Shown here in pieces: positions 18,600-30,767 of a stretch of DNA of 64,000 nt. Position numbers and translations under genes: made by a program. Below the pieces are notes generated by a model that made no database searches, had not been told where the DNA came from, and saw only the letters and a list, made by a program, of their open reading frames with translations. The stretch spans positions 67,704,001 to 67,768,000 of the forward strand of contig OZ231127.1 of NCBI GenBank assembly GCA_965153355.1, written 5' to 3'. This DNA comes from Flaccisagitta enflata (taxonomy: Eukaryota > Chaetognatha > Sagittoidea > Aphragmophora). How positions within the stretch are numbered: position 1 is the stretch's first letter; every line of letters starts with the position of its first letter.

Positions 18600-20009
18600 T
18601 TATCGGGAAAAAAGTCGAAGTCAGTCTTCGTCTTTTTGACATATTCAAAAGAAACTTGGTTTTCATTTTCTTATGGGAAAGTTGTGAATCTCTATCGAGC
18701 GATTGAGGCCTCCAATGAAATTGATAGGGTAAGTAAATTTATTAATTCTCTTTTACTTGGCACCAAGCAGAATACTCTATGATAGATATTTTTCGAGCTA
18801 CAGTGGGGTTCGTGGAATAGCAGCCTAAACTGGAGGAAGGTATTTAAGTGTCTTAATTTCATTTGACAAAGTTGATATTTGAAATATAAGTTGTTCACTT
18901 GATGCTTTTGTCCCTGAGTTTTTCGGTTGCTATGGAAACCAAAATTATTTTTTCAAACATTTATAACCACTAAAATATCAATATTTTGAGAAATATTATT
19001 AGGGAACATTGCTCAAAAATAAATTTGCTACAACTTTCTCACAGTATGTTCTGTAAGAATATTGCTCGTTTGGCCGTTGCTAAGGGGCATCACACCTAGC
19101 AACCGCTAAATGATGCTCCCTAGCAACGGCTAAACGAGCAATATTCTTACAGGACATACTGTGGGAAAGTTGTAGCAAATTTAATTCTAACAATGTTCTG
19201 TGATAATATTCTCAAAATATTGATATTCGAAATATTAAAAAATAATTTTGGTTTCCATAGCAACAAAAACTCAGGGACACATGAACAATATTTCAAATAT
19301 CAGTTTGTCAAATGAAATTAAGACTTACTTCCTCCAGTTTAAACTGTTATTGTGTATTATTTAAATATTTATTTACGAAAAATTCAAAAAAATTTTTTTT
19401 CGATTTATTATGATTTTAAGTAGGATCAATAAAAGAGTGTGTTTATGTTTGTTTGAGCATGCAAATACAAGAAATCACTGTTATGAGCATAACTGCTCAT
19501 CTGTGAGGGTGTTCTAGAGCCTTCTAGCTCATTTAGATCATTTAGCTCATTTTGCTCAATCTTTTTTTCTGATTTCAAATGCGATAAATGAGTAAATATT
19601 TTGATACATGTTAAAGCAAGCAGATACAAAAAAGCATATCAGTGAGCATAACTGCTTTTCTGTCAGGGTGTTTTTCAGTATTTTAGCTCACTTAGCTTAT
19701 TTAGCTCAATCTTTTTTTTCTCTTTTTTTAAAGGGATAAATGAATAAATATTAAATGTGAGCATGCAAATTCAAGAAAGCGTGTCAGTGAGCATAGCTGG
19801 TTGTCTGGTTGAGAGATTTTGTGCATTTCAGCTCATCTAGCTCATTTGGCTCAGTCCTATCTTTTTTTGATTTTCAGTGCAATCATTCAATTTCTCTTGA
19901 TTTGATCTAACAAATAAAAAGATTTGCAGTGACTAGAGGTAAAAGCTTGGTGAAAAGTGACCAACGCCTACGACTTTTTTCCTCACAGCGACAGCCGCCA
20001 TTACTGGTA
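18600..20009 (+). repeat. Family D dispersed repeat, copy 1 (with nested insertion)
   Basis: Matches 53050-53886 along its length: AGTCGAAGTCAGTCTTCG, GGTAAGTAAATTT, CCAAGCAGAAT, TAGGATCAATAAA and the terminal CGACAGCCGCCATTACTGGT. The part at 19430-19870 holds three tandem units of about 185 bp built from GAGCATGCAAATAC and TTAGCTCATTTAGCTCA. It is interrupted at 18800-19353 by a foldback absent from the other copy. Nature of family D (satellite or transposon) is unknown. Confidence 0.7.
18800..19353. mobile_element. Foldback MITE nested in family D
   Basis: Begins TA-CAGTGGGGTTCGTGGAATA. The arms CTAAACTGGAGGAAG ... CTTCCTCCAGTTTAAAC are inverted for about 250 bp each and meet near 19087. 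Relatives share GTAAGAATATTGCTCGTTTA with the insert at 31719-32256. The TA site and CAGTG start fit Tc1/mariner. Confidence 0.75.
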
Positions 20010-20110
20010 ATCCCGTCTGTTGTCAGGCGGATGATGTCCTTATAATTGTTCTTATTTTTTTCCACATCTGAATCTCGATGTTCTTATAAACAAGGAGTCG
20101 TTTTGGCAAT
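20010..20110. other. GTTCTTAT-motif spacer
   Basis: Two AATTGTTCTTAT/GATGTTCTTATAAAC motifs as at 23940 and 25600; a possible small unlabelled MITE. Confidence 0.3.
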
Positions 20111-20749
20111 CATTTACAAGAGGACCACACTTTTTCTAGCGTCTGTATCCCTACCCCTACCCCCCTACCCCTAAACCTAACTCCCCACCTTCCCCTAACC
20201 CTAAACCCAACCCTCCCCCTAACAACCCACCTTCCCCTACCCTTAACCCCCCTGCCTTTAAACCCCCCTACCTCTAAACTACCCCCAACCAACCCCTAAC
20301 CCAAAATCTGTAACCCTACCCCTACACTCCCCACCCCTACCCCTAACCCTAAACCCAACCCTACCTCTAACCCTAAACCCAACCCTACCCCTAAACCCAT
20401 CGGCCCATCCCTACCCCTAACTCCACCCCCACTCCTAAACCCCCCTGACCCTGAACTACCCCAATCAACCCCTAACCCTAAATGTATAACCCTACCCCTA
20501 TCCTCCTACCCCTTAACCCAACCCTACCCCTAAACCCAACCCTACCTCTAAACCCAAACCTACCCCTAACCCAAACCTACCCCTAACCATAAAACCAATC
20601 CTACCCCTAACCCTGAACCCAATCCTACCCCTACCCCTTAACCTAACCCTTCTCTAACTCCCCCTTCTACCCCTAACCCTTTCCTCACCCTCAATTACCC
20701 CAAACCAACCCTTAACCCTACTTTTCTATGTGTGGTCCGCTTGTAAATG
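20111..20749. repeat. Telomere-like CCCTAA array bounded by 20-bp inverted repeats
   Basis: The interior (20135-20720) is a degenerate array of CCCTAA, CCCCTA and CCCAACC units on the plus strand. It is flanked by CATTTACAAGAGGACCACAC at 20111-20130 and GTGTGGTCCGCTTGTAAATG at 20730-20749, inverted with one mismatch. Either a TIR element that captured telomere-like repeat, or an internal telomeric tract expanded within one. Confidence 0.8.
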
Positions 20750-20789
20750 TAGACCGTCGTGTTGTATTTCATCTGAGTAAAAAAGTAAT

Positions 20790-22482
20790 CTAAGTGAAAA
20801 TCAATCTGGGTTTAGAGGTGGATATTCCACGGATTCATGTTTAATTGGTCTGACCGATTTTATTAGAAGCGAAATTGGTAAAGGAAATTTGATTGGCATG
20901 GTTTTGATTGATCTACAGAAAGCCTTTGACACTGTGGATCACTCTATTCTCTGTGAAAAGTTAAAATCCATTGGTTTGAATCGTATCTAGCCGATCGTAG
21001 TCAATGTGTTGATATTGGTGGTACCAGGTCGGAATTTTTACCCGTAACTTGCGGAGTTCCCCAGGGTAGCATTTTGGGCCCTCTTCTGTTCTTGATTTAT
21101 ATCAATGACATGAATGTTAGTTTGACTTGTAGATTGTCTCTATACGCCGATGATTCCGCGCTCATTTTTTCTCATCGTGATTCAAAGGTTATTTCAGATC
21201 GTCTGAGTACTGAATTATCAACTTGTAAGGGTTGGCTGGTGGACAACAGGCTGTCCCTTCACGTGGGAAAAACAGAAGCATTGCTCTTCGGCTCGAAGAG
21301 AAAATTGAAAGGGGTTGATGATTTCCGGGTTCATTGTGACGGGACGCCTGTTGAACGCAAGTCAAGCATAAAGTATCTTGGTGTTCTATTAGATGAAAAT
21401 CTGAATGGTTCCGTACACGCTGGAAATTTAATGAAAGTTTGTGCGGGTAGATTGGCTTTTCTGTACCGTCAGTCCTCTCTTTTAGATAAAAAGTGCCGAC
21501 AGACACTATGCTCTACTCTTGTTCAACCATATATGGATTATTGCTGCAGCTCGTGGTACAGTGGAATGTCTGTATAGCTGTAGCATTGAAGGAAAGGTTA
21601 AACGTTATTCAACGCAAAATGGTGCGATTTGTTTTTAGTTTGGAAAATCGTGCTCATGTAGATGTCAACAACTTAAGAGAGTTGGCATGGCTGACCGTTC
21701 CGGACCGAATCAAAATTTTCAAATTGAATCACCTTTTTCGTATACGTCACAAGTTGGCTCCCACTTATCTACTGCCGAATTTCAAATTGATTTCTGCTGC
21801 TCACTCATACAATACTCGCGGGAGTAGTCATACACGCACTTGGCTGAGTAACAACCTTCTTTATAACAACGTTGAGGCTCAAAATGTCAAAAAAATAAGA
21901 ACATTTCTAGCAACATCGTCAGCCTCAGAAAATAAAAAATGTAATAACATTTCAGCCTCAAATCCAACCAATAACAACTTTTCTCTTAGATTTGCTATAA
22001 TTTCCGTTGCATTCAATTGTAACATGCGGCAGTTTGATAGAAGAGGTGGCTTTTTCTAATGTATTTTAGTTATAACAATATTTTGTTCCTGATTTTGAAT
22101 GGTTGTTCTCCTTAAATTCATTCCTTCTCTAGATCCCTGTCATTCCAGAGAAAGCAGCGAAAGGAATGATGGTACAGACATTCTAATCAATCGTTATATA
22201 AGAAGATTGATGAGAAAAAAAATAACAACAGTTTAACAACAGTTTGAGCCTCATATCGTCTTTCAGATAACAACATTGAGCCTCAGAAAAAAATAACCCG
22301 TTGTTACTCAGCCAAGTGCGTGTAACTTTCATTTGTCTAAGGAACTTTCTCTTTTCCCAAACGGTTTCGCGTACACGGCAATCAAGCATTGGAATGAGCT
22401 TCCAGACTCTATCAAGTCTATTTCCGAGTTTAAAGTTTTTAAACGAAAAATGAAGGAGTATTTAATCACTCATTATGAATGA
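20790..22482 (+). pseudogene. LINE reverse transcriptase, decayed
   Basis: Reads LSENQSGFRGGYSTDSC, LIDLQKAFDTVDH (first RT aspartate), then a frame break with a stop near 20990. The next frame has SYLADRSQCV, GVPQGSILGPLLFLIYIND, LYADDSALIF (catalytic YADD at 21143-21154) and SLHVGKTEALLFG. A second shift near 21570 leads to ALKERLNVIQRKMVRF and SYNTRGSSH. After the MITE the end resumes with LFPNGFAYTAIKHWNELPDS and EFKVFKRKMKEYLITHYE, then TGA at 22480. This matches the non-LTR (jockey/CR1-like) RT fold and its carboxy end. Two frame breaks plus the insertion make it inactive. Confidence 0.88.
21833..22322. mobile_element. TA-flanked MITE inserted in the LINE
   Basis: TIRs CACGCACTTGGCTGAGTAAC and its inverse (23 bp, identical) are flanked by TA on both sides (21831 and 22323). 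Excision of the element and one TA restores the LINE frame (GSSH-NFHLSKELS). Internal GAGGCTCA/GCCTCA motifs and ATAAGAACATT repeat several times. The spurious reading frame continuing into it has no meaning. Confidence 0.9.
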
Positions 22483-22690
22483 TTTACATGGGTTTTTATC
22501 GACGGATTTACTCTTTTATGATTTCTACTTTTATCGATTTTATGAATTTTTTACTTTTAAAGGACCTCGTTGGAAAAAAGTCATTTTAATCGACTTTCAT
22601 GGGCTATCCTTCGAATCGGGCTTACTTACAATACCTCGACCTTATTGTAATTTTTATGCCTTTTCGTAAATAAATTCATTCATTCATTCA

Positions 22691-23041
22691 AGTAATGCGT
22701 TGACTTATTCTTTGGTTAATTCTCAATCGTGACATCATTGTAAGAAATTTCTGAAATTTTATTAGCCTTTTTTATTTCCTCGAAAAGTCATTCGGTATTG
22801 TCAAGGTGTCACTACAGACTAAAATGGTCCGTGCGCAACCGCGAAAGCGAAACAAAAGAACAAAATTATCGAAATTGAAGTGGGTATGGCCAGCGGCTTA
22901 GTTTTCAAGAAGAAACAATCGAAGCCACTCAGCTCAGTGGCTCAGAGTCAGAGCCGTGTTGGCAATCACAGCCCAGACAGGTAGACCTATCAGGTTGTTA
23001 AATGGGGTATCACCCGTCACAGATTAACTGGGCCCATGAGC
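22691..23041. other. Unassigned
   Basis: No gene or recognised repeat. Confidence 0.4.
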
Positions 23042-23050
23042 TTGTGGAGG

Positions 23051-23565
23051 TTGCGTGCTTCGCATAGCAAAAAATTTGATTTTTGTTTCGTTCCGCTAAT
23101 CCAATGTGGAGTGAAAAAAATCATGAAGATGACCGTTTTCCTTTTCTCAAAATTCCTTCATCTTCCGTTTTTGTTTTGGGTTTAAAGTTTACTCAGATTT
23201 CCCTGAATTCAGCAAAATCCTGTGTGGTCTTGTTACAAAAGGAACAGTTGTTAGTTTTAGAAAATCATGTTTTTTGTAAAAATAAATTGATATATCAGAG
23301 CAAAAGTTATGTAAAAGCTTGTGAAAAAGCAGATTAACAATTCTCTAAATAGCAAAAATTTATAAATGCTAATTCAAAGAAGATCAGCATACTTTTTTAT
23401 CCCACTGCAATATACAAATTAGGCTCTCAAAAACAATTTTCTAAAAAACGGAAGATGAGCGATTTTTGATAAAAGAAAAATGGTAAGGGTCCTAAAATTG
23501 GCCACTCCACATTAGGTAAAGAGGATGAAAAGAAATAAGCAACTTTTGCTATGTGAAGCACCCAA
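23051..23565. mobile_element. Mutator-like MITE with 9-bp target duplication
   Basis: TTGTGGAGG occurs at 23042-23050 and 23566-23574. Between them, TTGCGTGCTTCGCATAGCAA pairs with the inverse of TTGGGTGCTTCACATAGCAA, and further inner arms pair (AATGTGGAGTG, GGAAGATGA). A 9-bp duplication is characteristic of the MuDR/Mutator superfamily. No transposase. Confidence 0.82.
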
Positions 23566-23574
23566 TTGTGGAGG

Positions 23575-25824
23575 TCCTTAAGAGAATTACCAAGTATGAT
23601 TAGAAGCCCTAAAAAGGCAGCAAAGTAAATATATATACATGAATATATGTATACTTATAAAAATTGGTCCAAGTTTTTAAAAGGCCTTAAAACCAAAACC
23701 GATGCCCTAATGAAAAAAAAAAATTTATGCAAATGCTTTAAGTAAACTCTATCTATTTCATTTGTTTCACAGGCATTGAAAAACCCTCATCTTGATACAA
23801 TGGCCCGCAATATCCATGCAAAGGGGCTCATAAAGCCTTACTCGCTTTCACGCTTTTCATTTTATAAGAACATGGATTTTTAAAGTCAGCCTCAGCGTTC
23901 TTATTTTCAGCCTCTTTTTGAGGCTCAAGCGTTCTAAACATGTTCTTATTTTTAAACTAGATAATCTTCTTAATTACTTACAGGGAATACCGCGCCAACC
24001 GGGACAAAAGAAAACGATGTATTTTCTCTTCTGAAAATGAGAAATTTGATTTGAAAACAGATTCTGATAGATCTTTTAAACCGATTTTATATCATCAAGA
24101 AAAATCATAACTGAATAGTACACTGAAAGTACACTGAAAGATAGAAAAAAAGCCCAAATTTGACAAATTTCTCGAAATTTCTTCCAGAAAAATTGCCAAG
24201 TACTTTAATTGTACACTTTTAATGTTAACCATTACAACAAAGATTGGATGAAAAAACTTGGATTTGTCTTAAGACGGCGTCCCTCCGAAGCCAACATTTG
24301 TGTTTCAAGCAAGGTCAAAATGGAAAAAATGAATGAATAAAAATACAAAAACAAGTGAATAAAAGTGACTGAGATAGGTCAGGTATAATATTCAAAAGAA
24401 AAATTTGCATTTATTTAGCAAGAGGACCAAGTTTAGCCAATGATACTTAAAAACAATTATTGAAAATTTCTACTTTTTAAATTTTTAGTCATTGATAGGG
24501 GGCTGGTCGAAATTCTAAATTTGCATAGAGAATGAGAAAATGCAAAAACCAAGAACATAGTTCTCTTCCCAAATCGATTACAGTGAGAACTATGTTTTTC
24601 AAAATGCAAAATTTCCCTGTGTGTGGCTTTCTTAGAATTTCGACCTAAGAAAATAGAAAAAAGTGTAAGCAGAAATTCACTAAAAATCAGCATTTTCCTC
24701 CTTGTTTTAATGTGAATTGCATAGTTCAAATAAGATTTGAGGTCAGATTATGATGTAATAGTATGTACCAAGTATCTTTAGAGCAACTTTGTCCACTGGA
24801 AGCATTCCAGCTTCATTATTTTCCTGATAATGATGCAAAAAGTATGGTGAAACACTACATTTCCCTTCAAAAATTTGCCGTCTTAAATTGAATGGGGAAT
24901 CAGTGTAGTTTCATGGAAAAGCTTTAAAAACCGACATCAAGGTTTCAATCGTCAAAATTATTCACTCAATTGAATAAAAAAACAAAAAATCCAACTTTTT
25001 CATTGTAAAACTTAGTTTAATTTTCAAAAATTATCAAAAGTAGGCAAAATGAATGGTGGAGCATGAAACTACATTGAATTATCTATCATTCAAGACCAAT
25101 CCCAGCATGATAGCTCAATTCGTCTTGATTTGGCAAGAGAATGAAGATATGTTGTTCAAACATCACAATCACATTTTTTTGCAATTCCAGATTTCATGAT
25201 TTACATAAGAAGTATCACTGCGGCCAAAGTTTTGGTCTCAGCATGACAAAGTTTATAGATAAGAAAATCGGGGCTAAAGCTCTCTCTGGAACTTTTTTCA
25301 GAATTGATCCATCATTTTTCTTTCGTCCCGGTAGGCGGGGTGTTTCCTGTATCTTTATTAATATAAAAGTATGTTTTTAAGTAATTGTAAAAAAAACCAA
25401 ACATTTCATTAAATAAAAAGAAATGTAAGATCAATATTTAATAAATAATGAATTATCTGTTTAGAAAGCATTATCAAAATATTCATCATTCAGGGTTTTT
25501 CATCTAATTTTACTACTTTTTTTGAAAACTTATATTTTTATCTTTAAATCTGAGGTTCAGTATGTTCTTAAGATGTTCTTATTTTCTAGCCAAATCTGAG
25601 GCTGATGTTCTTATAAACAGTGTTCTTATAAAAAGAAAAGCGTGTATTTGGCTTGAGACCTATACCTACACCCTAGCTTTTTAGGTGTCCCAAAGCACCT
25701 CTGTATCCGGTCAAGTCCATCCGTTGCGTTGGTCCGTTGGTTGGTCGGTCACGTAAACGTTTGATGACTGAACGGCGCATCTATAAATCCACTCGACCTT
25801 GTCCGATCCTTTCTCTGGATTCAG
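23575..25824. other. AT-rich DNA with GTTCTTAT motifs
   Basis: No exon recognised. Repeats of AGAACATG/CATGTTCTTATT with GAGGCTCA at 23865-23955 and TGTTCTTATAAACAGTGTTC near 25605-25630 echo the LINE-inserted MITE interior. A family A-like start (GGTCCGTTGGTTGGTCGG) lies at 25731. Confidence 0.4.
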
Positions 25825-26571
25825 CTTTTTAGTCGCGTGCTACGCGACTCTACACCCCGCTATGTCGGTCGGTCGGTCGGTCGGTCGGTCGGTTGGTCCC
25901 CTTTTGGGCAGCGGCCCCGAAGGGGTCGATGACCTATGCTTTCACACGTTTGGGGGATTTTCTCCTTCTCCTCCTCCTTCTACGTCCCCCCCCTCAAATC
26001 CCAGTCTTGCAATCTCGAGGCCCAAATTCCAGTCTCGAGGCCCAAATCCCAGTCTTGAGGCCAAAATCCCAGCCTCAAGGCCCAAATCCTAGCCTCAAGG
26101 CCCGAATCCTAGCCTGGAGGCCCAGATTTCTGTCTTGAAACCTAAATCTCAGCCAAGAGGCCCAGGTCCCGGCCTTTAGGCCCAAATCTCAGCCTCCAGG
26201 CTAGGATTTGGGCCTTGAGGCTAGGATTTGGGCCTTGAGGCTGGGATTTGAGCCTCAAACTGGGATTTGGGCCTCCAGACAACATTTGAGCCCTCGAGAC
26301 TCTATTTGAGGAGGGATGGAGGAGGAGGAGGAGGAAGGGGAAGGAGGAAAATCTCTATGCGTGGGCCGCTGCCTGCTCCCCCTCAACAACCACAACCTAC
26401 TTAGGCAGGGCACGGGTACCGCTGACCACCTAACGCTTTTGCGACTATTTACTTTTTCAGCTATTTTGAGCTTTCTGAGCATAAGGCTCCTGCCCAGATG
26501 CCCTAGTGACCTTCTCCAGCACTGCTCCTGCTCACCCACACGCGACTAGGGTAGCCGTGTATCCGGCCTTG
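25825..26571 (-). repeat. Family A repeat interrupted by family C
   Basis: Family A right end (CTTTTTAGTCGCGTGCTACG) at 25825 and left end (GTAGCCGTGTATCCGGCCTT) ending 26571. The middle is displaced by the element at 25916-26447. Subterminal ACACGCGACTAGGG matches the hairpin motif. Confidence 0.75.
25916..26447. mobile_element. Family C element nested in family A
   Basis: GGGCAGCGGCCCCGAAGGGG at 25916; minisatellite of 'CCCAAATCCCAGCCTCAAGG' type at 25990-26180, then its inverse 26190-26310; tail CACGGGTACCGCTGACC and TTTTGCGACTA ending 26447. Same layout as 1-201. Confidence 0.72.
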
Positions 26572-26619
26572 TCTTTCTCAATTTAAGGTTTGTTAACAGC
26601 CGCAGTGTCAACGTGTTTG

Positions 26620-27145
26620 GCGAACCGCTCGAGGTACTACTTGCTACGGATCAACTAACCTCCACGTTGCAAATCGCTATGCTTCACTACCCTCTGACAT
26701 TGCGGCATCAATTCTACATTGCGGCTTACATTCCTAGTCGCTATGCTTCACCACTCTTTCACGCTGGTGACGCTGCCATGCATCATCTCTACATTGTGGC
26801 TTAGATCGCTAATCACTATGCTCCTCCACCCTTTCAAACTTCTACATCACTTCTACATAGGCGTACATGGCTATTTACAATGCTTCACCACCCTCTCACA
26901 CTGCCAGATCAATTCCACATCGCGGCTTACAAGGCTATTTGCTGCTATGCATCATCTCTACAATGCGGCTTAGATCGCTAATCACTAAGCTCCACCACCC
27001 TTTCAAACTTCTACATCACTTCCACAAAGGCGTACATGGCTATATGCTACGTTTCACCACCCTCTCACTCTGCCACATCACCTCCACATGGCTAGTTGCT
27101 ATGCTTCACGACACTTTCACGCTGCTACATCACTTCTACCGTACT
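26620..27145 (+). repeat. Degenerate long-unit minisatellite
   Basis: Repeated blocks GCTATGCTTCACCACCCT, CTACATCACTTCTACAT and GCGGCTTA alternate about five times, with units of roughly 100 bp. The long reading frame across it (219 residues) is most simply a by-product. Confidence 0.65.
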
Positions 27146-27227
27146 GAGCTGCGGCATTCTCGTGTTTGCCGTTTCACTCATCTCAGCACAAATCGCGTTT
27201 CCTGTGCCGCGTTGTACAAACAAAGCG

Positions 27228-27835
<608 letters not shown>

Positions 27836-28229
27836 CACTCTTTGTCTTTGAATAGCCGATTTCAATCTTGTGCAGCTGGATCTACAGAGGTTTACCTGGG
27901 CCGAGTGCTTGTAGTCTTTGAAGCTTACATTCCAATTTCGTTGTGTTCAGATTTACATGCCAAGTTGAATCAAAATCTGTTGATAAACAAACCCTTCGAT
28001 CCAAATCAAGATCGGGATGTGGAAATGAAGTTTACATGTTGCTATTCTCTAGAACAGGTTCTTGGAAGGGAGCAGGTAGGAGGAAGGAGATTATTCAATC
28101 CCCTCTACGTTTACGTACGTATGCAGGTACGTGAGGTTATTTGAAATATGTTGACAGGAATGTTAAGGACTGTTAAGGACGTGATTCGAATGTTTTGACG
28201 TTAAAAGGGTGATTAAAGACGTAGCCTGA
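27836..28229. other. Unassigned single-copy-looking sequence
   Basis: A frame at 27845-28144 reads EVYLGRVLVVFEAYIPISLC and onward, but begins in (CT)n and matches no family I know. No confident call. Confidence 0.3.
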
Positions 28230-28403
<174 letters not shown>

Positions 28404-28989
28404 CTTTATCATTGTTTCCCACACGAAAAAAGCGAGTCGTTTAGTTCACGGGCATTACTCCGCATTACTCCGCGTGCAGGGCACGTTTCACTTTGGCAGT
28501 TTCCCTCGAGGCCGTTTTGAATGCTGGCCCACTACTCCAAGTTTGCCAAACAGCTGCTAGCACCATTTATCACTTTCTCCCTCTCTTTTTTCTCTCCCGT
28601 TTCCACGTCCCCTACATTGAGACGCGTTTGCAAATCATTGCTTATTATCAATGATTTTTCAAAGGGAAAGGAAAAAAAGTTAATTATTTTTTTCATGGGT
28701 CTTTATATTCTATTTATGAGTCATTAAATGTATTAGTGCAAAGACAAGGAAAGAAGACGCTCGGCATCGTTCGACTGTGAAACAGTCGCAGACTCACAGT
28801 CATAGTGACAATGACAGTCACAGTCTCTTTTCTGTTTCACACTTTTAAAAAACTTAAAAGCTGTACTCAGCCTGATTTCCTTCCGTTAACGGTTCGATCC
28901 CGCCCTTGTTTACCCAAATTCAACCGCGCCCTCGAACCCTCATTTTATTCTTTGATGGCACCATGTCTCCAGCCAGATTTTCACAGTCC
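28404..28989. other. Unassigned
   Basis: Short CACAGTCATAGTGACAATGA-type tandem near 28795. No gene seen. Confidence 0.35.
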
Positions 28990-29212
28990 CTTTCTTATCT
29001 GCTATTAACCCCCCTCTTGGGCTCTCATCTGCTTTATCCCTTCTCACCTGCTAACCCCCTCTTCATCTGCTAACTCCCTTCTCATCGGCTAACTCTCTCC
29101 TCATCGGCTAACCCCCTTCTCATGGGCTAACCCCCTCTTCATCTGCTAACCACCTTCTCATCTGTCCACCCCCTTCTCATTTGCTAACCCCCTTCTCATC
29201 TGCTATCCCCCC
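28990..29212 (+). repeat. ~19-bp minisatellite (CTCATCTGCTAACCCCCTT)
   Basis: About eleven imperfect units alternating TCATCTGCTAACCCCC and TCATCGGCTAACTC. Confidence 0.9.
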
Positions 29213-29757
29213 AGAATTGGTCTCTCGAAACCCATTTCCGGCCATGCGCGCGCATGAAGCGGCTTGTCGGTGGCGCATCGGCAGCGCATCGGCGCGTCGG
29301 CAAACGCGATGCCGTTCCTAATCCGGCATCAATATAAATTTCTCCATATCTGATGCTGGCTGTGGATGAAAGTACTTTTGGGTCTAATTTCTCATTGAAG
29401 ACTCGCGTCTTTGCGAAATCCTTTCTCGCTGATTGGTGGAAAGTTTCACCAACAAGTCCTCTGATTGGCTTTGGCGCATTCCCTGTTCCCGTCATTTTAT
29501 TTGAGTGTGCGGTTTCTTTTCTTTCTCGATATAATGTTCTTTATATATTCCCTTCTTTTTTTTTCATATTTTTATCGTTTGTTTCGATGCTATGACTCAG
29601 TGACACTTTCAAGGATTAAAGCTTATAAATATTCGGCAACAATGGCAATTCTTTCTTTGCCATTCTCCCAAAAGAAGATAATAAAAACAAAACGTCCTGT
29701 CTATCTATTTTTCCGTCTCGCTTTCTTTTTCCCATATCCCCCATTTCTCTCTCCTTC
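29213..29757. other. Unassigned
   Basis: GC-rich GGCGCATCGGCAGCGCATCG triple near 29270; otherwise AT-rich. No gene. Confidence 0.35.
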
Positions 29758-29881
<124 letters not shown>

Positions 29882-30148
29882 AATAGCCCAGGCTTTTTGA
29901 TAATCAAACTTCACACACTCGAAATGGATTCTGTGATGTCCTGCGACCCTTTCCACTTCATATTCATTTTCATATTCATAATTAACTCCTTTCATTTTCT
30001 TTTTCATTCTATTTTTCATGTGTCTGATTCTCATTGATCCTTTTCATTTTCTTTATCCCTAATTTTATCCCTTTTCATACTTCATTTCAAAAAATGTTCT
30101 CCCAATTCTTTTGCCCTTTGGGTCAATTGTTTGAAATTCGTGGTTTGA

Positions 30149-30280
<132 letters not shown>

Positions 30281-30408
30281 GTTTCTAAATCTCATCATCT
30301 CATACATTTTTCTCTCCAATTTTCTTCTTTTCACTAAAGTACCCATAATAACAATAATATTCTCGGCGTCATTTTCTCTTTGCTCGCGGTTTCATTCACA
30401 TTCAATCG

Positions 30409-30491
<83 letters not shown>

Positions 30492-30582
30492 TTTTTCTTT
30501 CTTTCTTTCTTTTTCTTTTTCTGTTTAGTTGTTTGTTTGTTTGTTTGTTTGTTTGTTTGTTTGTTTGTTTGTTTGTTTCTTT
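30409..30582. repeat. (CTTT)n and (TTTG)n microsatellites
   Basis: About 25 CTTT units, then about 13 TTTG units, directly left of a family A repeat. Confidence 0.97.
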
Positions 30583-30583
30583 C

Positions 30584-30767
30584 CTTTTTTAGTCGCGTGC
30601 TACGCTACTCTAGAACCCGCTATGTCGGTCGGTCGGTCGGTCGGTCGGTCGGTCCTTTTTACTTTTAGCGTTTTTGAGGCTCCCTGGCGTGGCGCCAAAG
30701 ATCTTAGTGACCTTCTCGTATGCCTGCCCACCTGCACGCGACTGAGGTAGCCATGTGTCCGGCCTTG
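30584..30767 (-). repeat. Family A repeat (A1), inverted
   Basis: CTTTTTTAGTCGCGTGCTACG at left; (GGTC)n; CACCTGCACGCGACTGAGGT and CATGTGTCCGGCCTTG at right. Left and right GTCGCGTGC/GCACGCGAC motifs pair. Confidence 0.85.

Larger units (their letters stand above)
20786..22690 (+). mobile_element. 5'-truncated LINE retrotransposon with MITE insertion
   Basis: Begins inside the reverse transcriptase and ends in AATAAATTCATTCATTCATTC at 22670-22690, the tandem tail typical of CR1/L2-like LINEs. A 490-bp MITE occupies 21833-22322. The 3' untranslated part (22483-22690) is AT-rich. No upstream endonuclease or ORF1 remains. Confidence 0.85.

Noticed and set aside
27836-28144. EVYLGRVLVVFEAYIP frame as an exon
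   Set aside because: Enters from (CT)n, has no convincing splice sites, and matches no family I know.
28870-28920. tRNA B-box-like GGTTCGATCCCG
   Set aside because: Flanking bases do not form a T-arm or acceptor stem.
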